The notes under the pieces were generated by a model. That model searched no databases. It was not told the DNA's origin and saw only the letters and a program-made list of their open reading frames with translations. The translations under genes and the position numbers were made by a program. Positions 15,976 to 23,384 of a stretch of DNA of 26,971 nt are shown here, piece by piece (within the stretch, counting starts at the first letter, position 1; every line of letters starts with the position of its first letter). Origin of the DNA: a virus; IMG/VR virus record IMGVR_UViG_3300029267_004201, positions 1 to 26,971 of that record. The stretch is one strand, 5' to 3'.

Positions 15976-18900
15976 CCTCCTAAATCAGGGGGTCTACACC
16001 ATCTACCACCACAACATCCAAGATGCCATTAACCAGATCGGCATCTACAACGCCATCTCCCCAGAGGCCAGGGAGAATCTCCCTCCGGTAGCCGTGAACC
16101 TCGAGGCTGTCGAGGGCGCGAATCCTGAAATGATGAGGGATACGCAGGTTGAAGGCAGCGGCACACTCAACTTCACAGAAATCGACTTCGACGGACAGGA
16201 GTGGGACGAGATTCGCGGATTCCAACACTGGATTCGCGGAATCCTTTGGGCCTTCGACGACAAGTTCGACTCACGCCGCCCTCTTCTGGACGAGAGCGGT
16301 GGCATTGGCGGGGTGGTATTCCTGGTCGGGGCTGAGTACCTGTTGGAGCTGCAGCCCCTGATAGAAGCCCTGGGCAAAGTCTTGGAGATCTCCCTGTTCG
16401 AGGAGCTCGCTTCGGGCCTCGATAATTGGGAGGCTATCGATTTGGACAATGCGTCCAGGCTCGGCGAAGCGGCGATGTTCAGGACCGTGCGCGACACGGT
16501 CTACAGCAGAAGCGGCGAAGCTCCGGACTTCAACAGCGTCAAGGTCAAGGACCTGTTTCCTGATTTTGGAACGGTCGTCGTGAACTTCGATGCCCTGCTC
16601 GACCTGCTCAAGTCTGTAGACTTGATAGGAGAGCAGGTGAGCGACCTCGTTCGGGCTATTGAACTCAAGCTACGTCAGCTCAGCAAGGTGTTCGAGGAGC
16701 TCGCAGACCTGCTTGACCGGATTGCGCGGCTGCTGGTCGAGCTGCCAGCAGTGTATTCCTTGTGGCTCCCTGTAGAGGTAGGTGGAGTGCCCCACCTGCA
16801 GAACCGTATCTGGGAGTCTGAAGATCGTCCCCCATACGGACCTGGAGCATTCCTTGTGGGCGGAGGCTTTTTCGTCACCACCCCTGGAGCGTACAACCTT
16901 CTCAAGTCCCTGCTCTTCCCGGAAGAGGGTGACGTCTCTGACAGCCCGCTGGTCACCTTCTCGCCCAGCCCTGGATTAGAGGGTGTTGGGGCCCCAGAGT
17001 TCGTCATCTCCCCAGAGGACTGGGCGTCCTGGCTTGGGGGTACCGGACGTGAAGAGATCTTCTTGGACCCTTCTATGTCTGGCGTGTTCAATCGGACCGG
17101 CACAGACAATGCGGGGTCTCGCGGCGTCCCGAACTACGGCAACGACGGGTTTGTTGAAGATGGCGGAGGGTCCGGTAACGTCGAGGGATCGAGCGGAGGC
17201 TCTAGGAGGAGCGGCAGGAGAACGGACTCAGAAGCACCCGGGGACGATAGCGGCCTCGGCTCGCAGGTCGGCGGGATGCTGATCCAGCGGGACTCTTGGG
17301 GGACATACCAGTCCGAGCTCCATAGCCTGGCGATGGGTCACGATCCGTCGGGCGGGCGTGCAGTGATGTCCAACATAGGGTCCAAGAGCTACTATTTAGC
17401 CCACGTCGCGCACGACACACCTCGCCTGGAGAGTATCTACGAGATCAATGTTCCAGTACTGCCCTCGGGGCTCTTGATTGAGGGTGAGAAGACGAACCGC
17501 TTCTTGCACTCGGACAGGTTCGTGTCAGCCACCCTCCATGGGGGAGCTGCCTCGTCCCTCCTACAGAATGCTGCGCCCTCGGCGGATTTGATGCGGAGGT
17601 TGAAGGAGGCCGGTCCAGCACTAGTGTTGGAGGCTCCGGTCGGGACAGGGTCTGTGATCGCTTCTGGTCTCAGGGGCACCCCCGATCACTCTGGGTGTGC
17701 TCTGACTAACCTGGTCAACCCGGGAGGTTCTGCCTTCGACGTGTCTCTGGTCTCCGCCGGGGACTGGGTCCTCGGCCGGCAGGAGATTGACCTATTCGGA
17801 GAGTTCCAAGACGCGTTCTTCATCGTCGAGGTGGACTCCGTGGATGTACCAGAGGGGATCATCTACTTCTCCCCAGCCATCTTCACGGAGCCGACGGCGC
17901 GGACGCTGCTCATTTCGGATATCGTCATCATCGATGACTCTGTTGGAGGGTACATGGAGCAGGGTGGCCTCCCCTTCGATGCGAGCACCTACGTCGACAC
18001 GTTCTCCATATTCGCCAGGTCGGCGCAGTGGTCCGACGACTATAAGGGATTTGCCGCGCAGTACCTCGGCGATGCTAAGGGGCCTGCCTACTCGTCCCAG
18101 CTGTCTCTCAAGATGGACGTTTTGCACACGCTCGTTTCAACAGACGGTCCTGGACAGCCATTCTACTTCAACAATGGGGTACTGACGGCTCAGCAAGTAA
18201 ATCAGTCCATCGCCAGCGGGGCTATCGTTGAGCTGAAGGCCAATACTGCGCTGGGCGAGAAGGCCTGGCATTTCTTTGTCTTGTCTGCAGTCGAGACAAC
18301 TGAGTTGACCCTGACACTCTCTCCCGCTATCCGCGGGGGCCACGTCTACGACGACGACTCGCCCATTTTGGAGGCGAGGATCCTAGACGGCACCGATACC
18401 TACCAGGGATACCGACGGCTGAAGCTCGAGGTACCGCGCCGGCACGTTGAGCGCACGGCGCTGATCCCTGACCCTGGCGACCCTAACGCTTACCTGACCC
18501 TGTCTCATTCCGACGTGTCGAACATCGAGGGGTGGATCGTCACCCCCGGGGACGTCCTAGTGCCCGTGGTCTACGACCCCAATTTGGCCGGGGTCAGTTT
18601 CCGAATGGGCCCACCCGGGGCCATCTTGGCTGGAAGGGCCTGCGTAGAGGTATCCCCAGACTTGCGGACTACATACCCTGGGCGAATCTTCCAGGTGGCG
18701 TACGACACGCTCTACACCAGTGGCAGCATCCGCATCTTTCCCTGGCACGTCCTGCCTGATACGGGTATCGGATGGAGCCAACCTCCAGGGGGAGAAGTTC
18801 GCCTCTGGCGTGCGCAGTGGGAAGCTGGGCCGATGAGTAGCCCCATCCCGACAGCGGAGGCGTCTCGCTCTCGAGCACCGGACATTGTCTCTTCGCCTGG

Positions 18901-19351
18901 TGGGAAGTTGTCTGTTCCAGGGAGTGGAGAGGCTGTTGTCAGCTGTACCTTCCGGCCATACACCCGGAGCGCGCTACTGGAAACCAACGACTTCAGAGTG
19001 CTATTCTACGGTACAGGCTACTTCGTTTTCGGCATCCGTGGACTCTCTTCTCAAGCTAGATTGCGAATGCTCGTAGGCGGAGTTCAATACCAATCTTCTG
19101 GGTTTGACTACGAGGCAGATGACGAGCTCGAGCTCTCTGTCTCTTTCGAGTACGGGAGCACAGAAATGCGCTTCGTAGTCGTGAAGAACGGGGGGCCTGT
19201 GTTTGACGAGGTTGTTTCCGGTGTTACGATACCGACCATTGACTCCCTGGTCGTCCCTGGTGCTAAGATATACATCGGTTCAAACGGAGTCGGTGACGAC
19301 TCTTGCTTCGGCAGAGTGGCCGACCTCACAGTAGAGGACAATATCCCATGA
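15746..19351 (+). CDS. Large tail/baseplate protein with carbohydrate-binding-like modules
   Basis: This 1201-residue protein is probably a tail fibre or baseplate adhesin. The N-terminal 400 residues are helical, with a long heptad-like region near 270-335 (LSKVFEELADLLDRIARLL). A Gly/Ser/Arg hinge spans about 474-511. From 576, LLIEGEKTNRFLHSDRF matches the opening of a phage tail module usually written as L-L-I/L-E-G-x-x-T-N. Its usual closing part appears at about 1023 (LWRAQWEAGPMSSPIPTAEA), so roughly 400 residues are inserted between the two halves. Residues about 1055-1201 resemble a LamG/concanavalin A-like jelly roll, ending with AKIYIGSNGVGDDSCFGRVADL. These parts suggest host-surface glycan binding. 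ATG 15746 has GGAG 7 bases upstream. The stop overlaps the next gene as ATGA. Confidence 0.8.
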   Translation: MAEEWQSGRIINPDQVRQFVENASGASDTIRVASQFLDMLADYAGPALDAIALISNTSPVVGFLNSLAALIQSLITDLLNQGVYTIYHHNIQDAINQIGIYNAISPEARENLPPVAVNLEAVEGANPEMMRDTQVEGSGTLNFTEIDFDGQEWDEIRGFQHWIRGILWAFDDKFDSRRPLLDESGGIGGVVFLVGAEYLLELQPLIEALGKVLEISLFEELASGLDNWEAIDLDNASRLGEAAMFRTVRDTVYSRSGEAPDFNSVKVKDLFPDFGTVVVNFDALLDLLKSVDLIGEQVSDLVRAIELKLRQLSKVFEELADLLDRIARLLVELPAVYSLWLPVEVGGVPHLQNRIWESEDRPPYGPGAFLVGGGFFVTTPGAYNLLKSLLFPEEGDVSDSPLVTFSPSPGLEGVGAPEFVISPEDWASWLGGTGREEIFLDPSMSGVFNRTGTDNAGSRGVPNYGNDGFVEDGGGSGNVEGSSGGSRRSGRRTDSEAPGDDSGLGSQVGGMLIQRDSWGTYQSELHSLAMGHDPSGGRAVMSNIGSKSYYLAHVAHDTPRLESIYEINVPVLPSGLLIEGEKTNRFLHSDRFVSATLHGGAASSLLQNAAPSADLMRRLKEAGPALVLEAPVGTGSVIASGLRGTPDHSGCALTNLVNPGGSAFDVSLVSAGDWVLGRQEIDLFGEFQDAFFIVEVDSVDVPEGIIYFSPAIFTEPTARTLLISDIVIIDDSVGGYMEQGGLPFDASTYVDTFSIFARSAQWSDDYKGFAAQYLGDAKGPAYSSQLSLKMDVLHTLVSTDGPGQPFYFNNGVLTAQQVNQSIASGAIVELKANTALGEKAWHFFVLSAVETTELTLTLSPAIRGGHVYDDDSPILEARILDGTDTYQGYRRLKLEVPRRHVERTALIPDPGDPNAYLTLSHSDVSNIEGWIVTPGDVLVPVVYDPNLAGVSFRMGPPGAILAGRACVEVSPDLRTTYPGRIFQVAYDTLYTSGSIRIFPWHVLPDTGIGWSQPPGGEVRLWRAQWEAGPMSSPIPTAEASRSRAPDIVSSPGGKLSVPGSGEAVVSCTFRPYTRSALLETNDFRVLFYGTGYFVFGIRGLSSQARLRMLVGGVQYQSSGFDYEADDELELSVSFEYGSTEMRFVVVKNGGPVFDEVVSGVTIPTIDSLVVPGAKIYIGSNGVGDDSCFGRVADLTVEDNIP

Positions 19352-21288
19352 CCGCTAACCTCCTACTCGAGCGTGAATTCTACAAGCAGGGTGCTCCGAT
19401 GGTCTCTTCGACCATCAAGAACCGTGTTGAGGGTCCCGCAGAGACGTGGCCAGAAGACATCACTACGGCCTTGTTCTCCGAACATCCGTACCTCTCAGAG
19501 TACGAGCCGGAGATCGAGGAGGTCCGAGTGGACCCTGAAGAGGGATACATGCTCGGGTACGCCATCATCGGAGATGATGACGACGCTGGTGAGCAAGAGA
19601 AGAACGAAATCAAGATTCCCATCTTCGTTCGCGATTGGGACATCCTCCCTTTTGCTACGTTCGCAAAGGACGACGAGATCTTCCCGCTCACAGAAGAGCG
19701 GATTCGGGAAGCGATGCTCTCTCAGGCTGCCGTAGACGCGGTTCCCGCCGGCGACCCGGATGTGCAAGACATGCTGCAGGAGCAGGATCTGCAGCCACCG
19801 GATCACATGAACCACTACGGGAACCGCTACATCAGCACCAAGCTGTCCTCCATTCGCGAAAGCGACATCATGGCGATGATCAAAGAGGCGAGGAAGTCCC
19901 CTTTCGCTGCGCGCTTCATCAAGAAGATGGTTGGGGCTGAGAAGAAACGGCGGCGTCGGGACAGACAAAGTATCATGAAGACGTCTTCCGAGCTCGGAGG
20001 GCACCATGACACTTTCCTCATCGAGCCATCAGTCGGGCACAGGTATTCTGTGCGGTCGATGAGCGCCGCTTTGCGTAAGGAAGCAGCGAAGTCGGCTACC
20101 CGTAAGGAGATCAGCATCCTTCCCTCGGAGATCGTCAAACAGGCGAACGTTGACGGCTACGCCGTAGTTGGGGGCCCTGGTCCGGTCCTGGACACCGACG
20201 TTTTCGCTGAGGCACAAGAGGTGGACAAGACCGGCGAATGGATGGTCAAGACCAACGTCGGAGAGACCCTTGTTGGGTACGTCATCACGCGAGTTCTCGA
20301 CTTCACCGGGATCACCTTGCCCATGAAGATCTTCTTCAACGGCAAGAACGCCGCTGCCCAAGAGGAGATTGCCGGCAAGTGGGTAGGAGAGTTCGACCTC
20401 CCAGCTCCGGACATCAAGCCTTCTGGGGAGTGTGTGTTCCTCTGCACGGACCCGGTGAAAATGGACGTAATGTGCACTACCCCGTTCGTGGTGCAGGGCG
20501 AGGCTCAGACCAACTACGGTCCAGGCTGGGCTGTCGAGACCTACCTCGGCGACCGTGTGACCATCGTTCGTTGTGACGTCATCAAGCCGACTGAGATCGA
20601 GGAGGACGTATTCCTCGTCCCGGCCTCCTACTCCCTGAAGTGCATCGCTCCTCCCGAGGGGAGGGTCGACCTGGTCGCGACTCCGGGGGAGTTCGAGGCC
20701 TTCCACGCCATGGGATCCAAGGAAGCTGCCAGGCTTCTCGGAGATGGCAGCGGCTCGTATTCCCTTGTCGGCAGCGGCTTCAATGACCAGTTCATCGACA
20801 CGAAAGAAGCCCACTTCAAGCTGGCCGCTGTCGGAGCTCCAGATCCCAAGAGGCTTCTCAAAAAAGCCGACGTGCTCGGAACCGTGATCCTGTATGGGGA
20901 CATCCAAGAGGACATTACCGAGGATGTCTACGGAGAGTACGGCAATTTGACGAAGCACGCCGAGGAGGTCTGCGCTACCCTGAAAGGGGACCCGGCGTTG
21001 CTCGTTCGGACTGCCGAGGCTCTGTTCTACGAGATGGCCAAGCACGGAGAGGTCAGGTCAGAGACCATCGACGCTATCCTCTCTCTCGGCTTCGTCAATC
21101 CCGAGAACACCAGAAACTACGTCGAGGCAGAGAGCGACCTCGAAGACGCCCAGAAAACCCTGGCGTCGCTGGTAGTCGCGAGTCAGATGGGCTACTCTGA
21201 ATTACCGATGAACGACGCCATCGGGGCCATGAAGAGTATGGAGAAGGTCCTCGAGGGAGTTCGGAAACTGAAGACGGGCGAGATGTGA
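19348..21288 (+). CDS. Unknown large virion-operon protein
   Basis: I do not recognise this 646-residue protein. ATG 19348 overlaps the previous stop (ATGA), with GAGGA about 10 bases upstream; an ATG at 19303 lies inside the previous gene. Residues 1-110 are acidic with an Asp run (GDDDDAGEQEKNE). Residues about 190-215 are strongly basic (KKMVGAEKKRRRRDRQS), which could bind nucleic acid. The middle (about 260-480) looks beta-rich and globular with several Cys residues (ECVFLCTDP, VMCTTPF), and the C-terminal 120 residues are helical. About 10 lysines are in K-x-A context (RKEAAKSATRKE, IVKQAN, LTKHAE). Position and coupling place it with the tail and baseplate genes; a specific function cannot be given. 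Confidence 0.8.
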   Translation: MTANLLLEREFYKQGAPMVSSTIKNRVEGPAETWPEDITTALFSEHPYLSEYEPEIEEVRVDPEEGYMLGYAIIGDDDDAGEQEKNEIKIPIFVRDWDILPFATFAKDDEIFPLTEERIREAMLSQAAVDAVPAGDPDVQDMLQEQDLQPPDHMNHYGNRYISTKLSSIRESDIMAMIKEARKSPFAARFIKKMVGAEKKRRRRDRQSIMKTSSELGGHHDTFLIEPSVGHRYSVRSMSAALRKEAAKSATRKEISILPSEIVKQANVDGYAVVGGPGPVLDTDVFAEAQEVDKTGEWMVKTNVGETLVGYVITRVLDFTGITLPMKIFFNGKNAAAQEEIAGKWVGEFDLPAPDIKPSGECVFLCTDPVKMDVMCTTPFVVQGEAQTNYGPGWAVETYLGDRVTIVRCDVIKPTEIEEDVFLVPASYSLKCIAPPEGRVDLVATPGEFEAFHAMGSKEAARLLGDGSGSYSLVGSGFNDQFIDTKEAHFKLAAVGAPDPKRLLKKADVLGTVILYGDIQEDITEDVYGEYGNLTKHAEEVCATLKGDPALLVRTAEALFYEMAKHGEVRSETIDAILSLGFVNPENTRNYVEAESDLEDAQKTLASLVVASQMGYSELPMNDAIGAMKSMEKVLEGVRKLKTGEM

Positions 21289-22151
21289 CGACCCATGTTC
21301 CACACGAGATCTACCTTTCACTGCTGATCTCCCGCAGGTGGGAAGACGCAGAGATTGAGGACGAGTTCGATCTCCTACGCCTCCCAAAGCCGGACGAGGA
21401 CTTGTTGGAGAGGCTTCGGGCGACTGTACCAGTCATCAAGAACCGGAGATTCACCCCCACCAACCAGCTTCGTCGGTGGGCTGACCGGAGGAACCTCTCT
21501 CGCGGCCTCTTGAACGCCAACTCGAAAAGGGTACAGGCTGCACGGGCCATCTGCTTCCACTCCCAGATTCGCCACACCCTCGAGCTCTGCTTGTTGAACC
21601 CCCGAATGTCCTGGGAGGACATCATCGGAAAGTTGTCCCTCCTCGGGAAGCCGAAGGGGGTCATGCGTCAGATGGTCGAGGACTACCAGCAGCTCTTCTG
21701 GAACTTCGCCATACTGACGGTGAAAGAGAAGGAGAGGTACTTCCGGGCTATCGGGGCAACGGTAGGGATGCAGGCTGCTGCCGACGGGTATCCTATCGTT
21801 GGCCTCTCTTTGGACTTCGGGGTCCCCAACCCGATGTCGGACGAAGAGCGCCTGGCGTACATGCGTGACGTCGCGTTGATGAGGTACTCAAAGGACATGC
21901 ACTCAGGCCGGGCCAACGCCCAAGATGCGCGAAATTGGGTTTCGACAGTTTTGGTTCTCGACAACGAGCTTCGTCGGGTAGCCCCGCCGGAAGTAGAGCC
22001 TTCGGTAGTTTTTGATGGTGGAGTCATTGACATGATCCCCAGTGTCGACCATCTTGATTTCTTGGAGGAGGAAGATGAGCGACGACTCCTGGAGGAAGAA
22101 GATGACACCACAAACCGCGGACAACTCATCCCATTCGTTCCTAAGCAATGA
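21285..22151 (+). CDS. Unknown helical protein with acidic C-terminus
   Basis: I do not recognise this 288-residue protein. It starts at GTG 21285, which overlaps the upstream stop (GTGA). The next in-frame Met is well inside the globular region. It is helix-rich, with a basic stretch at about 45-85 (KNRRFTPTNQLRRWADRRNL) that could contact nucleic acid. A very acidic C-terminal tail (FLEEEDERRLLEEEDDT) is encoded by GAG/GAA-rich sequence, and that sequence doubles as the ribosome-binding region for the next gene. Its place near the end of the virion operon suggests an assembly or structural role. Confidence 0.8.
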   Translation: MTTHVPHEIYLSLLISRRWEDAEIEDEFDLLRLPKPDEDLLERLRATVPVIKNRRFTPTNQLRRWADRRNLSRGLLNANSKRVQAARAICFHSQIRHTLELCLLNPRMSWEDIIGKLSLLGKPKGVMRQMVEDYQQLFWNFAILTVKEKERYFRAIGATVGMQAAADGYPIVGLSLDFGVPNPMSDEERLAYMRDVALMRYSKDMHSGRANAQDARNWVSTVLVLDNELRRVAPPEVEPSVVFDGGVIDMIPSVDHLDFLEEEDERRLLEEEDDTTNRGQLIPFVPKQ

Positions 22152-22614
22152 GGGCCAGCGCGCCCACATTCCAACACAGATCCCATTCCGGAACCACGAG
22201 CGTAGGTTCTACGATGTGGAGATCGCATTCCAGCCCAACGGGGACGTGATCTACCACTTCTTTCCGAAGAAGGGCAGCTTCGACTTCACCTTCAACGAGA
22301 AGGTGACGGGCATGATCCTGGAAGACGCATTCGTGTGGGCGGTCGGTGGGGACATCCCAGCCGAGGCAGACTTCTTCGGCCGGCAGATCGCCCAGCACTT
22401 CGTTCGGGCAAATGACCCTACTCGAGCTCTCGGGCAGCCTACTTTCTGCGTCAAGGTGCAGAAGGCAGGGAACCGTATGGGCGCAGAGAGGATCTTGGTC
22501 GAGCGCTTCCTTGGGCGGCTGGATTCCCTGTTCGAAAAGGCTAGCAAGTACTCCTTGAATGGAGAGATCCATCTGCTCGAGAAGGACCTGCGCCGCAATA
22601 GGTGGCGGGACTAG
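22075..22614 (+). CDS. Unknown protein, last gene of the virion operon, two possible starts
   Basis: I do not recognise this 179-residue protein. ATG 22075 follows GGAGGAGGAAG closely. A second in-frame ATG at 22102 follows GAGGAAGAAG equally closely and would give 170 residues, so both may be used. Either start lies inside the acidic tail of the previous gene (77 or 50 bases of overlap). Residues about 40-110 look like a mixed alpha/beta domain (FYDVEIAFQPNGDVIYHFF and following); the C-terminus is a charged helix. Its stop shares a CTAG palindrome with the stop of the convergent gene at 22611, so no independent terminator fits between them. Confidence 0.75.
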   Translation: MSDDSWRKKMTPQTADNSSHSFLSNEGQRAHIPTQIPFRNHERRFYDVEIAFQPNGDVIYHFFPKKGSFDFTFNEKVTGMILEDAFVWAVGGDIPAEADFFGRQIAQHFVRANDPTRALGQPTFCVKVQKAGNRMGAERILVERFLGRLDSLFEKASKYSLNGEIHLLEKDLRRNRWRD

Positions 22615-22970
22615 GTCGGGTAGGACGGGTTCTTCTCTTGTCCTGGGCGCCCTTGCTCTGCCAAGCGAACAGCAAGGGGCTTGGTGGCTCGGGGCATGTA
22701 CTCAACGCGCACCCAGGTCTTCCACAAGAATCGGTCTTTGGTAGTCTTGGTCCGAGTTCTGGTCTTCTTCCAGTTCTTTGGGTGGTGTGCCCCTATCAGG
22801 TCCAAGATGCTCTGGCGTTGGCCCTTGGCCTCCGTCCAGACCGATACTAATAAGACGGAGGGGTCGGTGTACCGCTTTGAGCGGACTACCTCTACTTCCG
22901 TCTTCATCGCTACTGCCCCGAGAGTACCTTTCAGGTGTTGAGCGACGCTATCAAGTTGGTCCCATTGCAT
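22611..22970 (-). CDS. Unknown small basic protein
   Basis: I do not recognise this 119-residue protein. ATG 22970 overlaps the end of the upstream gene by 20 bases and has AGGA about 13 bases upstream. A longer open frame to 23078 lies within the upstream gene and was not used. The N-terminal 60 residues look like a small alpha/beta domain (VEVVRSKRYTDPSVLLVSVW). A basic stretch KNWKKTRTRTKTTKDR lies near 70-85, and the C-terminus is basic and Pro-rich. It is cotranscribed with the gene at 23352 and convergent with the virion operon. Nucleic acid binding is possible but unproven. Confidence 0.65.
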   Translation of the reverse strand: MQWDQLDSVAQHLKGTLGAVAMKTEVEVVRSKRYTDPSVLLVSVWTEAKGQRQSILDLIGAHHPKNWKKTRTRTKTTKDRFLWKTWVRVEYMPRATKPLAVRLAEQGRPGQEKNPSYPT

Positions 22971-23352
22971 AGTCGTAGATCTTCCTGGCGACGATGTTCT
23001 TCCCTTCCGGGCACAGGATACACCATCGGAATCCAGAGCACCCGAGTCTTTCGGCAACCCTGAATAGCTCTTGCTCAATGAGGATCTCTGAGAGTAGTTC
23101 TCGCAACAAGGACAGTTGACTCTTCGTCACCCTGCCTGCAATCTCGTGCCTGCGCAGGACTTTTGTGAGCTCCTCGTTTGACAAGGCTCTCCGCAGTGCT
23201 GGTAAGATTCTGTCAGGGGGAAGTTCCCATACCTCCTCTCGGATCTCCGGTTCGATGATGGCCTTGTGGGCGAGAAGCCTCTTCCCACTGTCGCATTCGG
23301 AGAAGTATTCGGGAGCGGAATGGGCCTCCAAGATGTCGATGATTTTCTGCAT
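22951..23352 (-). CDS. Unknown small protein with C-terminal Cys cluster
   Basis: I do not recognise this 133-residue protein. ATG 23352 has an excellent site, AGGAGGAG, about 6 bases upstream, and a CGTATAAG box 24 bases upstream. The sequence is helical and charged (REEVWELPPDRILPALRRAL). Near the C-terminus CSGFRWCILC gives three cysteines in a C-x5-C-x2-C pattern; with the earlier Cys near residue 20 it could bind a metal, but this is speculative. It is divergent from the terminase gene, and the two starts are 32 bases apart. Confidence 0.75.
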   Translation of the reverse strand: MQKIIDILEAHSAPEYFSECDSGKRLLAHKAIIEPEIREEVWELPPDRILPALRRALSNEELTKVLRRHEIAGRVTKSQLSLLRELLSEILIEQELFRVAERLGCSGFRWCILCPEGKNIVARKIYDYAMGPT

Positions 23353-23376
23353 GCACTCTCCTCCTGTTGTGAGGGA

Positions 23377-23384
23377 CTTATACG
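23377..23384 (-). promoter_or_regulatory. CGTATAAG promoter-like box, copy 2
   Basis: The minus strand reads ACATCGTATAAGTCCCTCAC. The box ends 24 bases before ATG 23352, leaving a leader just long enough for its AGGAGGAG site if TATAAG is a -10 element. The box abuts the terminase ATG at 23385 on the other strand. A polymerase bound here could therefore interfere with rightward transcription into the terminase gene. Confidence 0.65.

Noticed and set aside
20029-21045. 338-residue antisense ORF opposite the 646-residue protein
   Set aside because: No RBS, no motif, and it runs against a coupled operon.
22971-23078. Upstream extension of the small basic protein to 155 residues
   Set aside because: The extension lies within the upstream gene and lacks an RBS, whereas ATG 22970 gives a normal short overlap.
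23378-23384. TTATAC on the plus strand as a -10 element for the terminase gene
   Set aside because: The ATG follows immediately, so the transcript would start inside the gene, and no -35 is present; the minus-strand reading fits much better.
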